64,000 bases of DNA from Leptodontidium sp. MPI-SDFR-AT-0119 (taxonomy: Eukaryota; Ascomycota; Leotiomycetes; Helotiales; Leptodontidiaceae). Shown piece by piece: positions 37,385 to 50,011 of the stretch. Both the position numbers and the translations under genes were made by a program. The stretch covers positions 992,001 to 1,056,000 of the forward strand of contig JAHLEZ010000007.1 in the NCBI GenBank assembly GCA_020726505.1, written 5' to 3'. Numbering within the stretch: position 1 is the first letter of the stretch; every line of letters begins with the position of its first letter. The notes beneath the pieces were generated by a model, which saw nothing but the letters and a program-made list of their open reading frames with translations, ran no database searches and had not been told where the DNA came from.

Positions 37385-40300
37385 TATTTTTAGTGATTTA
37401 CGTAGGGAGTGAGTTACTACTAGAGGAGGAACTAAGTAAGTATAATAGTAAGGCCCTTATGTACTAACTTATATAAGGAGAGTTAAGAAAAACGACAATT
37501 GTTTAAACTAAGGGAGTTATTTAATTAGTTATCTCTTAGCCCTTAAGGCAAAACGACGAACATAGAGAATATAGACCTTTAACTTAGGGAGAACGAAGAC
37601 TACTAAAGAACTAAGGAAAGCTATAAAGTGGGAGCACTTATAATATTAAAAAATTTGTTTTCCTTAGGCTACTATTTTAATTCTATTATTCTGAGATATA
37701 GTGCCTAGCCACTTCGTACTAGTTTTTATTCTTAACGAAGGTTTTAGTATTTCTAAATATAATTAGTATTCTTTAAACACTAAGAAAAGTCGAAACTTTA
37801 TAATAAAACTGAAATTAATATATTAGAGGCTTAAGTAAAGTACTAGCGAGCCTATATTTCAGAGTATTCGGCGAGACATAGAACTTCTAAGCTAGTCTAA
37901 AGCCTAAGTGACTTACGCTAAGTGTTAATCTCCTTACTTTGTTTTCTTATTATATTTACTTTTATTATTTTTATAATTTCCGTGTATAAGCCTTAAGCTT
38001 TAGGGCGTGTTTATTTTAGTTTAATAATTATTAGCGTTTACTAAGGACTAACTAAGGAGCACGGCCCTAAACCTTCGTTAAGAGTTATTAACATTTATCT
38101 CGCTTTAAAGTAAATAAGAGCTTATATACTTTCTATTTTAAGGGAGGGGGTTTCCTTTATATTTCTTTAGTAATTAATATACCGCATTCTTAGTTACTTT
38201 CTTATATTTTAATCGACGACATTATTAACTTACCTTACTACTACCTTCTTATAATAACACACGATGTTAAATAACAGAAACATCGACTACGGCTACGACA
38301 ACCCTAAGATAAGTGGGTTTAGTAACATTATAATGCCTCCTAGCTTTATTTTAATAAGAGTAACTCCTCTGTTTAGACCTAGAATTACTACTGGGCTAAG
38401 CCTTAATACTTTTATACTCTTTAAGGACACTACTTCTCAAACCTTAGAGACTTCTTAAAAGAAGAACAAAAGAAAGAAAAAAAAAGTAAGGGACTAGTGG
38501 CTTTAATTCTACTAATCTTATAAGGCTATACTAATACTCTGGCCTTACCTTTATTATAGACGACTTAAAGAACTTGAAAATCCATCTTAGTTAGCTTATA
38601 CTTATTACTAAAACCCTAAATGCCCTTATCTTTAACGGAATTAATATCAGCAACTACTTCCGGATTCTCAATTAATACTTTATAACTTATATAGTTACTA
38701 ATAATTAAGTCAAGAAAGAGTAGGTGGCTAAGTATACTACTTAAGCTTATATATAAACTATTTAGAAGCTTTCAGGCTTTAAAGAGAGTAATTATATTAG
38801 CTTTAAGGATATTATAATTTAGGAGTACTAGTGTAATAATACAAAGCGCCGCTTATATACTAATAATTACCTTAACCAACTTAAGTATAACTTTAAGACT
38901 CTTATAAAGGACAGCGAGCTTACTCTCGAATAGTGCCGCGACTTCCTTTAAGTATTTAGAGAGGTTACTATTAACTATATTAACCGTGGCAACTTCACTA
39001 ATAAGTAAGCCTCTGTGAAATTCATTTTCTCTCTTCCTTAAAATCTACGAATTAAAACTATACAAGCTATTTTTAAGAATAATAAAACCTTAAACATTAA
39101 TAATATAAACTTATTTAAAAAGGTCTACTTTATTATAAAGGCCTACTTTAACTCTAAGAAGAAGCTAAGCGCTATTACTAAAGAGTAAGGCATCACTGAC
39201 TAAGTATAAGGTAATATTAATAATACTAACTTATTCGCTAAGTGCTTTATACCTTAGCTAACGACTTATGCTATTCCACCTCGTAGTAGTAGACTAGTAC
39301 CCTAGCACTAGTTTGACTTTACTAATTATAAGGACAACTCCGTACAAGACGAGATTTCCAAAGTACTAAAGTAATAAGACGAGGAGCTGTTTATATTTAA
39401 TTTCCTCTTTACCTTAGAGAAAGTTACTAAGAACCTAAGTAAAGTTAACACAAGAGATTTAGATTTTATTACTAAAGGATTAGAATATATAAGGATTCTT
39501 AAAGTAGTAGTTTAAAAAGCCTCTAATATTAACTTTACTATTAAAGTTAATATGTTTATGTTTTTTAAAGAGGCCTAAGAGTAAGCTGCCGTCGACTATA
39601 GTATAACAAATTCGAGTTCCTTGGGGTATAATAAACGTACTAGGGATAATTATAGTTACCGCTAGTATATAAATTAACACTAATTAAGCATAAGACCCTA
39701 AGAGTATTATAACTATATAAACTAATACTATGACTATAAGAAATAAATCAGTCTTAGTATCATCCATAAAGCCGACGACACTAATTATATTTACATCGGC
39801 CTATAGTAAGAGGGGAAGAAGTCATACCCCGTCTAGTTTCTCTCGAACGGAAGGTCTAAAAGACATTATGTCGTGCAAAAGCACGCCTAGAGGCTCCACA
39901 AAGGCGAATTTGACGTATTATTGAGGTATGCGCAGTACTGTAATTGATTGATCTATTCTACGTATGGTGTATTCGAGCTCCCTGAGTATGGAGCTCGCGG
40001 GCGCTTTGGCCATGGTGCCTTTGATTGGGCTCGCTTAGCCGGCCTACCACAACCTGCACGACACATTATATCTTGACGCGAGTCTTAAACACTTTGTACG
40101 ACTTTAACCCTAAGCGACGAGCTAAAGTAGTTAAAGAACTCCTTAAGGTAAAAAAAGAAACTGCGCTTACTAAGGAAAAGGGAGATAAGGGGACACAATC
40201 TCTAACCGTTCTTGTTATAAGTTATATTAAGCTTATTAAAGAACTTACGAGGGACCTTAACTCAAATATTATTAATTAATAAGACTACACCAAATACTAA

Positions 40301-41950
40301 TTAGTACAAATCTAAAATTTACTAGCGTATAATATTAATAGTACTAATTTTAAAATTATAGTAGCTCCGGTCGAGACTAGGCAGCGAAAGAGAGTACTTA
40401 AATAAGAACCGTATAAGACTTTAAACAAGCTCTAAGAGAAAATTAAGTCTCAATCTACTTATAGCAAACTAAAGGCACCCCGCGATATTAAAAAACTAAT
40501 TAAGTTCGCTAATACTATAGATGTTAACAACCTAGCTAAGACTAGAATAACACTACAATAAATTCTAGCCTATAATAAATCTAAAGTCTCTAACTTAAGC
40601 ACGAAAACGACATCTATTATAACACTAAAAACATCTTCTAAAATATTACTTATTAGTAATATAACAAGAAAGAGAGCTTCGAAGCCTGAGGCACTAGTAA
40701 TACTATTAACTATTCCTAGACTTATATCCCGTATAACGTTATCCTAAAGTCCTCGCGTATAAAAGGCGTTAACTTAAAATAGTTATAAACTTAATAATAT
40801 CTTAAATAAATTATTTATATAAAAGGAACTTCCTAAAAACCTCACGTTAAGAGAAATTATAGTCCTTATAAACCCGCTTAAAGTATCTCGTCTTTTTACT
40901 AAAACGATTAATTAACGTATATAAAAGGAATTAATCGTTAATATTAGTACCTTAGAGTTCGAAGAACTAAAGTTAATAACTAAGGAAGATATTATTATAT
41001 ATTAAAAATTATTTCATAATACTTTATATACTCTTCTAAACCTCTATGCCACTAATATTTCTGTAACTGCGAACTATAAACGACGACTTAAGGAAATTAA
41101 ACGAGAAGGCCTTAAGCTAAAGTATAAGTATTAAAAAGAGTATATTATAACTCACAGTTTTATCCTAAGAAATCTACTAGTAGTAAAGTTTAGAACATAA
41201 TAAAGACACTAGCGACTTTAATTATTCGTACAATAAGAAGCTCTTATTAACAACTTAATATTATAGCTTATAATTAGTACTATCTTAGTCTTTAGTCTAA
41301 TCCTTATAATATTACTTAGAATTATAATACTACTTAGTAAGTATATCTTTAAGAACCTTCTAACGAAACGTACTCGTGCTTAAGAACTACTATATATTAA
41401 AGTAGCCTTACTAAAGACAACAACTAAAACAAGAAACTTATACTTCTTACTAATACTAAAGATTATTATTACTATACTTAGCCGAACTAAGGTCATTAAT
41501 ATTAAAGTTACCCTTAATATAAGAGCTAAAGTTAGTTATATAACACTTAAAGTAATTACTCTCTTAAAGCTTCTTATTACTAGAAGTTAAACTATAACTC
41601 TAAAAATAATTACTAGAGTTAAGTCCTAATTTATTAGTTTTATTAATAATATTACGGTTATTATAAGCAACTACATTATTAATAATAGATTTTATATTAT
41701 AGACGCCCTTAACATAAAGGTTATTTTAGGCTTTTTATTCTTTCGCAAAGTTAAAGTATTGTTCCGCTATCTTAGAGATTATAATAGAGGCATTATATTA
41801 GCTTAGTTTTAAGATTAGCGATTAAGAGACGTTACTATAATTAAAACTAACGATATTATAAAAGATACTAAGGATACTAAAGCTTTTTAAGAAGAAAACA
41901 GGATAAGTATAATCTTTTTAGAATAAACGGACTTTAAAGATAACTATAAA
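37385..41950 (+). pseudogene. gypsy B gag region
   Basis: Plus-strand frames with TAG/TAA at Gln positions. Readable parts are FNGINISNYFRILN near 38,630, matching the start of the capsid region in this fungal gypsy lineage, and SVKFIFSLP near 39,017. A copia II-family solo LTR interrupts it at 39,869. After it a 60-codon lysine-rich stretch continues at 40,080-40,279. The protease part, about 41,000-41,900, is not clearly recognisable. Confidence 0.6.
39869..40063. repeat. solo LTR of the copia II family
   Basis: 195 bp, tgtcgtgcaaaagcacg...aacctgcacgaca, flanked by TSD catta (39864-39868 and 40064-40068). It matches the copia II LTRs over both ends but differs in the middle. It reflects insertion into gypsy B followed by LTR-LTR recombination. 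It shows almost no RIP-type change although its host sequence is saturated with it. Confidence 0.9.
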
Positions 41951-41999
41951 AAAGAAGACTTCTTGGGAAAAGAGTAACTAACTATATATTGAGCGCTAT

Positions 42000-44900
42000 T
42001 ATTAGTGCCTTAGAATACTCGATTAACCCCTTATAATATAACCCTTAACTATTAAAGCTTAAGGGTAAACTTTATAAAGGGGGGGACGAAGCGGTATTAA
42101 GTAATAATAATAAAGGTAATATTATTCTTATTAAGTACTTAAAAAGAGAGTTTTACGTCCTGAAATTAGTACTTAATAATTTTTAGTAAGAAGTAATCTT
42201 AAATATATTTCTAAAAAAGAAGTTAATTATAAAACTATTCTTTCTTAGAACTTTTAGAACTAGTTCTTTAACTAAAGTTACACTTACCTTTAAATAAATA
42301 AAGAATTATAACGATCTCTTAATTAAGAACCCCTTTTAAAGTACTTAAAATACTATTACTTAGATTAATATTATATACAAATCGAAAGCTAAGAAAGTCC
42401 AGCTAATTAACGAAGCCGACTTTATAAGCGACCCCTTAAGAAGAAGAAATAATTAATATAAGAGATCAAAAGACAAAGGGACTAAGTAAGAATAATTAAG
42501 GAAATATTAAGATTTATTATTATTACACTTTATTAATATACCCCGTAACTCTTAACTTACGCTAGAGAGATTAGCTAAACTTAACGTCAAGAAGCTATTA
42601 CAACCTAAAGAGAGAGCTCTCTTCGATAAAATAATAATTAATAAAGAAAAAGTTATAGTGTTCGACTAGCCTAAATATAATAGATTCTACGAAGATGTCT
42701 CTCTTTTAGTCGTTATTAAGACTATTAAGTACAAAGCTTAGCAAGCCCCTAACTTTCCGTTACTACGAGCTTTAGTCCCAGAAGTCACGAAGATAATGCA
42801 AGAGCGTCTTAATAAGGGTGTTCTTGAGCTTTTTAAAGGCTTATATTAAAATATTTAGTTTTTAGTAAAAAAGAAGGAATCTAGAAAATATAGACTTATT
42901 AACTTAGCCACTATATTAAATACTATTACACGAAGGGATACTAATCTTTTACCTTTAATAAATAAGTTCTTTAAAGAATTCGCCGGTTACTACGTCGTTA
43001 GCCTTGTTAACTTATACTTTAGCTATAATTAACAAATTCTTTATAAGTCTAGCCGAGACATAACTACCTTTTATATTTTAAACGTAAGCTTAGTCAAAAA
43101 TATAACTCTTCTTTAGAGTATTATAAACTCTATTACTTAGTTTATTAAAACGATTACTTATATACTAAAGTCACTAATTCTTAGTGTGTTTATACTATTC
43201 TTAAATAATATAAGAGTTAAGGGGCTATATATAAACTATAATTAAAAAGAAGTTCGTCCTAAAATCCGAAGATTTATCTTAGAATATATTTAGAACCTCG
43301 ATAAGATACTAAAACGTTTAAAGAGAGTAGACGCTACTATTAGACTGAAGTCTTAGTTTTATTTAAATAATATAAATATTATAAAATACGCCTATAACTT
43401 TAAGGGGAGAAAACCTTCGATAAGACACTTAATTAAGATTAAGAACTAAAACCTACTAAGTAACTTAATAAAAGTTAAGGCATTCTTAGGCCTTATTATT
43501 TACTTTTAAATTTAAATTAAAAACTTCTAACTAATCACTAAGTTATTATATGTACTATCTAAAAAAGGAGTTAAATTCTATTAAGACTTAGAGATTCACG
43601 ACAAAGTAATATAAACTTTAAAAGATACGTTATACTTATTCTTAGTTTTATATTAAATTAATTATAGCGAAGGTGTTAAAGAGATAGTTATTAGTGTCAA
43701 CTTAAGTAATATAAGTTAAGGAAGTTTCCTCGGCTAAAGAGACTTTTTAACGAATAAGATACGACTTACGAAGTATAAGAGTAGTTTTTAAAGTAAGACT
43801 AAAACTAAGTATAATATCACTAAACAAGAATATAAAGGTATACTTTATATTTTAAAAAAACTTAAGATCTAACTTATTAATATATACTTTATTATTAAAA
43901 TAGACGCTAATACTCTAGTTGCTTAATTAAATAAAGCCGCCTACGATTATCTTAGCGCCTTACTTACTAAATGACTTACTTAAATATATCTATTTAATTT
44001 CGAAGTTTAGTATATTAAAGGCTTAATATACGTTATTACTAATTAACTTTTTAAGAGGCTAAGGCATACTAACGATACGCTAGAAGAGAGTAATATAAAC
44101 AAGAATTAGATACTTTCTAAGTTAAGAGCCTATAAGATCTACTTTATAAAAGTATTTAACACTAAAGAACTTATTAATTTAAAACCTAAAGAAGTAATAA
44201 TAGACCTTAAACTACGTAAACGAAACGACATTTTATTAAATATAAAAACAAAAGTGTAATACTTAAGAGACGAAGGGGAACTTAGCTCCTCTAATAGTTC
44301 AAGCTTTATTAAAGAAGAATTACTTATCTTAACTAATAAGTACGACGAAGGGTATTAGTAAATTACTTAATACTTGACGACACTTAAGACTCCTAAAGAC
44401 ATAACTAGAAAGTAGTTTCGAGTCTTTAAACGGGAAGCTTTAAACTATAATATATATAATCGCTAAATTTAAAGGCTCCTTATAAAAGGTTTTATTATTA
44501 AGCTTATTATTAACACTAATAAGGAAAAAGAAATTATACTTCAGAGTTACTATAATAATTCTAGTCACAAAGGGAGAGAAAGTACTTATTATTATATTAC
44601 TATATAGTACTTTTAAAAGGGATTATTTATTAATTATATAAAATACGTTCGAACGTATAAGAATTGTTAACTTTAATTAGCGAAACGTCTTAAGGAGCCT
44701 CTTTACCTTATAACATCAAATAAACTTATAAAAAAGTAGGTATTAGATATTACTTATATATTATTATATAAGGGAAAAGGCTACCTTATTATTATAAGAG
44801 ACGACATAAGTAAATAGACTGAAGCTAAAACTCTTCTTATTAGAGAGGCTAAACACATCGCTGCTTTTATTTAAGAAGATATTATTTGCCGTTATAAGTT

Positions 44901-45640
44901 ATTTTAAAGACTTATTATAAATAAAGGAATTAAAAATATAAGGAAAGTACTAGAACTACTTAATAAAATAGAGGTCGAGTGAATCAAGATCTTAGTATAT
45001 AACGCCAAAGCTAATAAAATGATTAAACAAGGCTATAGACTTATTAAGAATACCTTGTCAAAAATAAAAGGACGTTAAACTAATAACCTTTCCATAGTGT
45101 TATTTACTAATAAAACTATTATATATAATTTAACTAATTATACACTATTTTATATAGTATATAGTAAGGAGGCAATCTTACTTATTAAAACAAGAAACTT
45201 AATATAAAGAACGTTATTTATTAAAGAAGTTCGTGACTAATTAAAGTTACTATAGTTTAAGATTATATAGTTTTAGATAAGATAAGAACACATTAATGAG
45301 GCTATCTTTAAAAAGACTTAGTGTCGTCAAGAAGGCAAAGAAGCCTTTAATCTCAAACATAATATACAAAAGAGACTATTTAAAAAGAAAGACTTAGTCC
45401 TTCACTAAGACTTAATATAAGAGAATAATATATCCTCAAATTAAGCACTCGACTTTAGGTGACTAAGTCTTTACGAGATCGCTAAAACTTATACTAATAA
45501 AGGTTATTATAGACTTAAGGAACTCGGCGATAATAACTCTTAGTTACGACAAACCTTCGCCGGTAATAAGCTTAAGCTTTTTTATAAGAGGAATAACTTC
45601 ATTTATAACAATAGTAATAAAGTAAAAGAAGCTTTTAATA
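42000..45640 (+). pseudogene. gypsy B reverse transcriptase, RNase H and integrase
   Basis: Reverse transcriptase reads FLVKKKESRKYRLINLATIL from about 42,857, then EFAGYYVVSLVNLYFSYN. Where FLDDI is expected there is FLNNI at about 43,196-43,210, so both catalytic Asp codons changed to Asn by G-to-A. Integrase: zinc-binding segment ILQSYYNNSSHKGREST at about 44,536-44,586, then KGKGYLIIIRDDIS near 44,775, and the C-terminal TFAGNKLKLFYKRNNF near 45,552-45,599. The lineage is the common fungal gypsy group whose RT carries 'EFAG' after the first motif. Confidence 0.82.
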
Positions 45641-46002
45641 AAGATAATAACTTGACCTCTTTAAATCTTAAACTAGACATTAATTTGTAATACTTTAATA
45701 ACCCTAAATTCTTAGAAAATCCTACGACTTTAATAATATAATATATTAAGAATAATAAGATAATAATCAAAGTCCCTGAATTATTAGTATAATAGCGCAG
45801 CGAGTACTAAGTAATATCTAACTTAGAATAAATATATACGCTTTACACGCTAGCGTCGTTAATAATATTTCTTTAGCTAAATAAACCTAGCCCTAATAAC
45901 TATTACTTACTTCCACGAGCAACTGTCGCGATACAAAACTTAAAGCTAACACGTTAGTATTAAAGCTTTAGTATTAAGAAGCTAATACGAGGACGTACCC
46001 TT

Positions 46003-46021
46003 AGTCTTTAAAGGGGGGGAC
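46003..46021 (+). repeat. gypsy B internal polypurine-tract copy
   Basis: agtctttaaagggggggac, identical over 19 bases to 49,154-49,172, which directly precedes the 3' LTR. It marks where the normal 3' end of the element would be expected after integrase. Confidence 0.8.
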
Positions 46022-49000
46022 AATATACTGCCGCATATTAAAATCATTAAAATAATCACTAAACTGACTTTGTACTATTAAGAACCACGATTTAAGACAC
46101 CTTAGTATTATAACAAATATAAAAAAGAGCTTATATAGCCTTAAGTAAGTTAAAGAGAATATTAACCCCACGTTACAAGAATACTTATCTCTTAAAGTAA
46201 AACTTAATAAGAAACTAGCGCCTTTATAAACTACTTATTATATACGAATATATAATAAGTTTAAAACGAGATTATTATTATTAAGCTAGCGATATTCTAG
46301 GCGGCAAAAAGTAACTTCGTTTAAATAAACTAATTATCGGGCTTGATTTATAAGACTAGATTTTAAAATAGTAAGTTAAACCTATAGCCTAGGCTAGAAA
46401 TTTAAGTCTAATATACTAAACACCCCGAAGAATACAAACGTAATATACTTAGGCGTTAACTCTTAGTAATTAATAAAAAGAGAGGAAATAACAAAGTAAG
46501 TCCATTGTTCCTAAGGACAAAGCCAACACTCACAAAGCTATTAACCTAATGTAGCGCACAACGATCTATAAAGGACAACACTAAGAATACTATCGACAAA
46601 CTAGCCTTAAACTAGTAAGTAGATCACATAATTTATATAAGGTAAGTAGAAGTCTAAGAAATCTCCTAATAAAAAGCTAATAACACGCTTAGAATTAGAG
46701 CCGTGTTCTCTAAAACCTTAAGTTAATAACTATAATATAGCTAACACTAACCTCACCCCACGTACTAGAGATCTAAGTATACTATCGGCCGACGACCCCT
46801 AACTAGTAAACCTTTCAGGGATTAAGTATTAGTCGACTACCCCTAATTAGCTTTATTTAAAGTCTCTCGCCTATTAAGTCAGGGCCCCTTTTATATATAC
46901 GTTAATACTTCTTAGTCCCTTCCCGTTAAAAAGTCTAAAAGAATAAGGACTTCTCTTATTATTTACTAGTACTAATAAACAAAAGGTAGTATACTTCGTA
47001 CTTAAAGTATTAGTAAGAGATTATAAGTTATAAACAACTTTTAAATATAATATAATAACTTTATAACTATAATAAACTTACAAGTAAAAGTGCCGCTATT
47101 TTAGGCTTACATTAATATCACTAAAGTAATAAAGACTTTATACCCTCGACTTCTAACTAAGTTCAGTAATAAGTACTAGTAACTAATTAAGGCTAAGGGG
47201 GCGACCCTAAGTGTTCTTATAAATGTTTCGTTACTACTTATTATATTATTCTAAGAAGTGTCGTTAAGTAAAATAAACAAGGATAAAGCTAATAACCTAT
47301 AAAGTAACTAGTTAGAAGTCAAGTCTAACTTCAACCTTAAGATTAATAATAAGTTCTTTAACCCTTATTAAAGAACTAAAGTAATTAAGAGACTTTAACT
47401 ATAACTAAACCACTATTTCAAGAAGATCTCTAGCCAATAAGACCCTATAATATACTATCTTATACTTAGCTACTACTAGCTTAATAGTACTTAAGTTAAC
47501 TAAACTCTTTTACCCCTAAAAAGCTTAATTATTTTAAAGACCCTCTATTAGCTTTAATAATAAGAGGTGACTTACCTTTATAAAAAGAAGGGGCTATTTC
47601 TACTACACTAAGAACCAAGAACCTATTATAGCCTCCTAACCTTACTCGACGTATTACGACCGTTAGTTTACTTACTCCTCCCGGCTTTCTACTATAAACC
47701 TTCGAAGTTGGCGGATCTAGCTTCTACCTTATTTAACTAACTAATTAATAAGAGACTAGTAGAATAATGTCACTTATCTTTAGTAGTGTAACTTGCGTAA
47801 GTGTAATAAAAGTGTATTTATAAAGGGACTCGAAAATTACTTAGTAACTTATTACTAAGGGAAGATTAATATAGCGCGACACGTACGTTCTTAGCCTAAG
47901 GGGTAGAGTTTAATATAAGTAGTTACACGAGGTGGCCTTAATTCTTATTAGTTTACGAACTTAAAAAAGATAAATAGTATTATTTCCTTGACTTATAAAG
48001 AGAATATAAGTACTAGCGTTACGAAGAGGTTAAATAGTTTAATACTTAGTTAGATAACGTCAAAGTAAAGTCTTAGAGTTTACTTTAGTTATTTCTTAAA
48101 AACACAAGTTAAGGACTAAAGACAGTAGTCGTATTACGATTAGTGTAGGAAAGGTGTTAGTATAATCTGTGAATAACTAGTCAAGTACAAGAGAAGAGAT
48201 AAGAGTATAACTCACGAAGTTAAGACACGTTAAGGCCTCTATAGTGTTAACCTTTAGTATTAAAGTTAAAAGCGCTTAGGCTAAGATAAAGCGAACTGAT
48301 TTTAATAGTACTACTAAGGTGGCTGACTATAAAGGACTCTTTTTAAAGGTCTATGACGAGTTAATAGAGCTTAGATAGTAATATAAAAGGTCAACTTACT
48401 ACGTTGAAGTGACTTAACTTTATATTAAAGTTGTTGTTTAGAGATCGAAGTACAGAAAGCTAAGGAGAGACTACGTACAAGTCAACGTAAGTGTTGTGAA
48501 GGGAAGTTGTCGGCTAATAAGAAGAAAAGTAAGGAAAGAAAAGCTTTCTATTACGTTACTTTTACGGCTAAACAATAGCGAAGTTAAAGGTGTTAAGCTT
48601 TAATAGCGCGCTAAAGTTAATAGTAAAGGCTAAGGTTATTACCTTAAAGGTACTAAATAGTGAAGAATTAGCGGTAGAGGGACTTTTAAGGATACTTAGA
48701 GTTATAGTAGCTGAAGTTATTATTAAGTAAAAGAAAATCTTGTCTTAGTAGTGTAAAGAAAAGTAATAGTAAAATCGATCTTAATATAAGCTTGGCGGGG
48801 AAGTTTGTTTTCTTTAGAGAATTAAAATAGGAAGAAGGTATAAGAGGTGTTATTTGATTAATAGGAGAGGGAGTAAAGAAGTTAAAGTATATTAAGGTGC
48901 TCTATAAAAGGAGTAGTATTAAGGAGAGGTTGTTGTATTTAAAGAAGTTAAAGTTAGAAAGTTAGTGGGGGGGAGTTAGCCTTATATAAGGGGGCAGGAA

Positions 49001-49153
49001 GGTGCTAAGCGAAACGATTATTTACTTTAAAGGTAACAAGTCAACTATCACGGGACTTCGTATATATTAGCTATATAGTATCCTACTAACGATTTAAGAC
49101 GCTCTAATTGGCTATTTACTTCTTTTTAGTATATATTACTCGAGGGCGAGTAA
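46022..49153 (+). pseudogene. unidentified coding-like region of gypsy B between two polypurine tracts
   Basis: RIP-mutated, but long frames on the plus strand become continuous if TAG/TAA are read as Gln/Trp. At about 47,090-47,300 they read AYINITKVIKTLYPRLLTKF, then KGATLSVLINVSLLLIILF. At about 48,430-48,560 they read EIEVQKAKERLRTSQRKCCE, then GKLSANKKKSKERKAFYYV. The second stretch resembles the basic coiled tail seen after DDE domains of some fungal pogo-like transposases, but no DDE core was found, so the identity is open. It could be a third gypsy ORF, a captured host gene or an inserted DNA element. Confidence 0.4.
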
Positions 49154-49172
49154 AGTCTTTAAAGGGGGGGAC
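49154..49172 (+). promoter_or_regulatory. gypsy B terminal polypurine tract
   Basis: agtctttaaagggggggac, three bases before the 3' LTR; primer for plus-strand DNA synthesis in this class of elements. Confidence 0.8.
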
Positions 49173-49175
49173 GTA

Positions 49176-49456
49176 TATAGTGGGGATAGCCCTTAATTTC
49201 TTTTATTATATGACTGCGCTAGTCCTTCGCACATATAAGGAGCTAACACTTGATTACAAAACGTTAAGAACGTAATACTAAATATATTCTATTTATTAGA
49301 ACTCTTTTCCTTCCCTTCCTTTGCCGATTCGCACTCTTTAGATATGTGATATCTTTAGATTTGATTTATCTGTTATTTATAGAGCCTAGAATCTCCTCCG
49401 GTGGCTCGCTACATGCTACCCTCTTGTTGTGTAGATTGGGGTTCGTCCCTTCCATA
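49176..49456 (+). repeat. gypsy B 3' LTR
   Basis: 281 bp, ending ttccata, followed by atag. Direct repeat of the 5' LTR with scattered transitions. Confidence 0.92.
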
Positions 49457-50011
49457 ATAGGTAACTCATTCACCTTCGTTCGTTAGCAAACATCTCTGCG
49501 ATTCCCTCGAGATCACAAAATTCCACGCCGACACTATGCCCGTCGAGTATGCGCGTGGCCTGTTCAAACTCTCTGAAGCTTTAATTCAGAACTCGTCTCC
49601 AAATGAGAACGAGCAAGATGGTAGTGAGGACGAGGCGCGGGATTTGAGGGATGAGGCGGAAGTCTATTTGCTTAAGAGGGATGGGAGTGCGATAGAGTTT
49701 GGGAATGAGGACGTGTACGATAGATGGGTGCCTATTTTTTTTTTGGCGGTAGAGTATAAGAAAGGTTACCTGGGAAGGTAAGGAAGTAAGAAAACACGAA
49801 TACGTTTCCTTGGCGCATTTCATAACGTAATGCATGGAGATTGCTTTCTGTGCTGAGTATTGTTCGAAAGGTTTCCATTTGATTGCTGGTAGGAGGTTTG
49901 GTAAGCTAATTATCTAGCAAAGTTAAACACTAGGGAAAGAACAAGTCTGTTGGACTAGCAAGTTGTACAATGACAGGCAGAGTATACTACCTATCTAACG
50001 ACTCTCCGACT

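Larger units (their letters stand above)
37104..49456 (+). mobile_element. Ty3/gypsy element B, RIP-mutated, inside an intron, with an extra 3' coding region
   Basis: Two 281-bp LTRs (37104-37384 and 49176-49456) start tgtggtgggg / tatagtgggg, with the 4-bp duplication atag (37100-37103 and 49457-49460). Length is 12,353 bp, or 12,153 bp without the solo LTR and its TSD, unusually long. Gag and pol are on the plus strand; the polypurine tract is at 49,161-49,170. About 3.15 kb between an internal second copy of that tract and the terminal one accounts for the excess; without it the element would be about 9 kb. Confidence 0.92.
34387..49781 (+). pseudogene. NB-ARC/TPR STAND (NLR-like) gene, frame-broken, split by gypsy B in its last intron
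   Basis: Fungal NLR-type protein: an N-terminal helical domain, an NB-ARC switch and TPR repeats, by family role a sensor in non-self recognition. Visible parts in order: exon 34387-34569, then 34627-34893 (helical N-terminal region). The P-loop FGLGGIGKSSIAARY is at 35,201-35,245, Walker B WLVVYDNVED at 35,445-35,474 and GKAIITTRN at 35,518-35,544. LSGHALGISHMAGR follows near 35,697-35,738. Helical and TPR segments cover 35,969-36,985. The last exon, 49,487-49,781, starts KHLCDSLEITKFHADTMPVE. Breaks: a frame change and TAG in 34,860-35,060, a phase mismatch at the intron after 35,384, and stops with missing sequence at 35,740-35,960. Exons from 36,200 on splice cleanly. The intron 36986-49486 carries gypsy B; without it, it would be 144 bp. 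The 5' end may be missing. Confidence 0.8.

Noticed and set aside
37385..41950. A separate gypsy element upstream of the pol of gypsy B
   Set aside because: Gag and pol fit one lineage and only one LTR pair with one TSD brackets them; no internal LTR was found except the copia-type solo LTR.
46022..49153. An envelope gene in gypsy B
   Set aside because: The region is coding-like, but no signal peptide, membrane anchor or envelope motif was visible after mentally reversing RIP stops.
3906..49456. A Starship-type giant element carrying HET and NLR cargo
   Set aside because: No DUF3435 tyrosine recombinase (captain) was seen; the transposon content is fully explained by nested LTR elements with matched TSDs.
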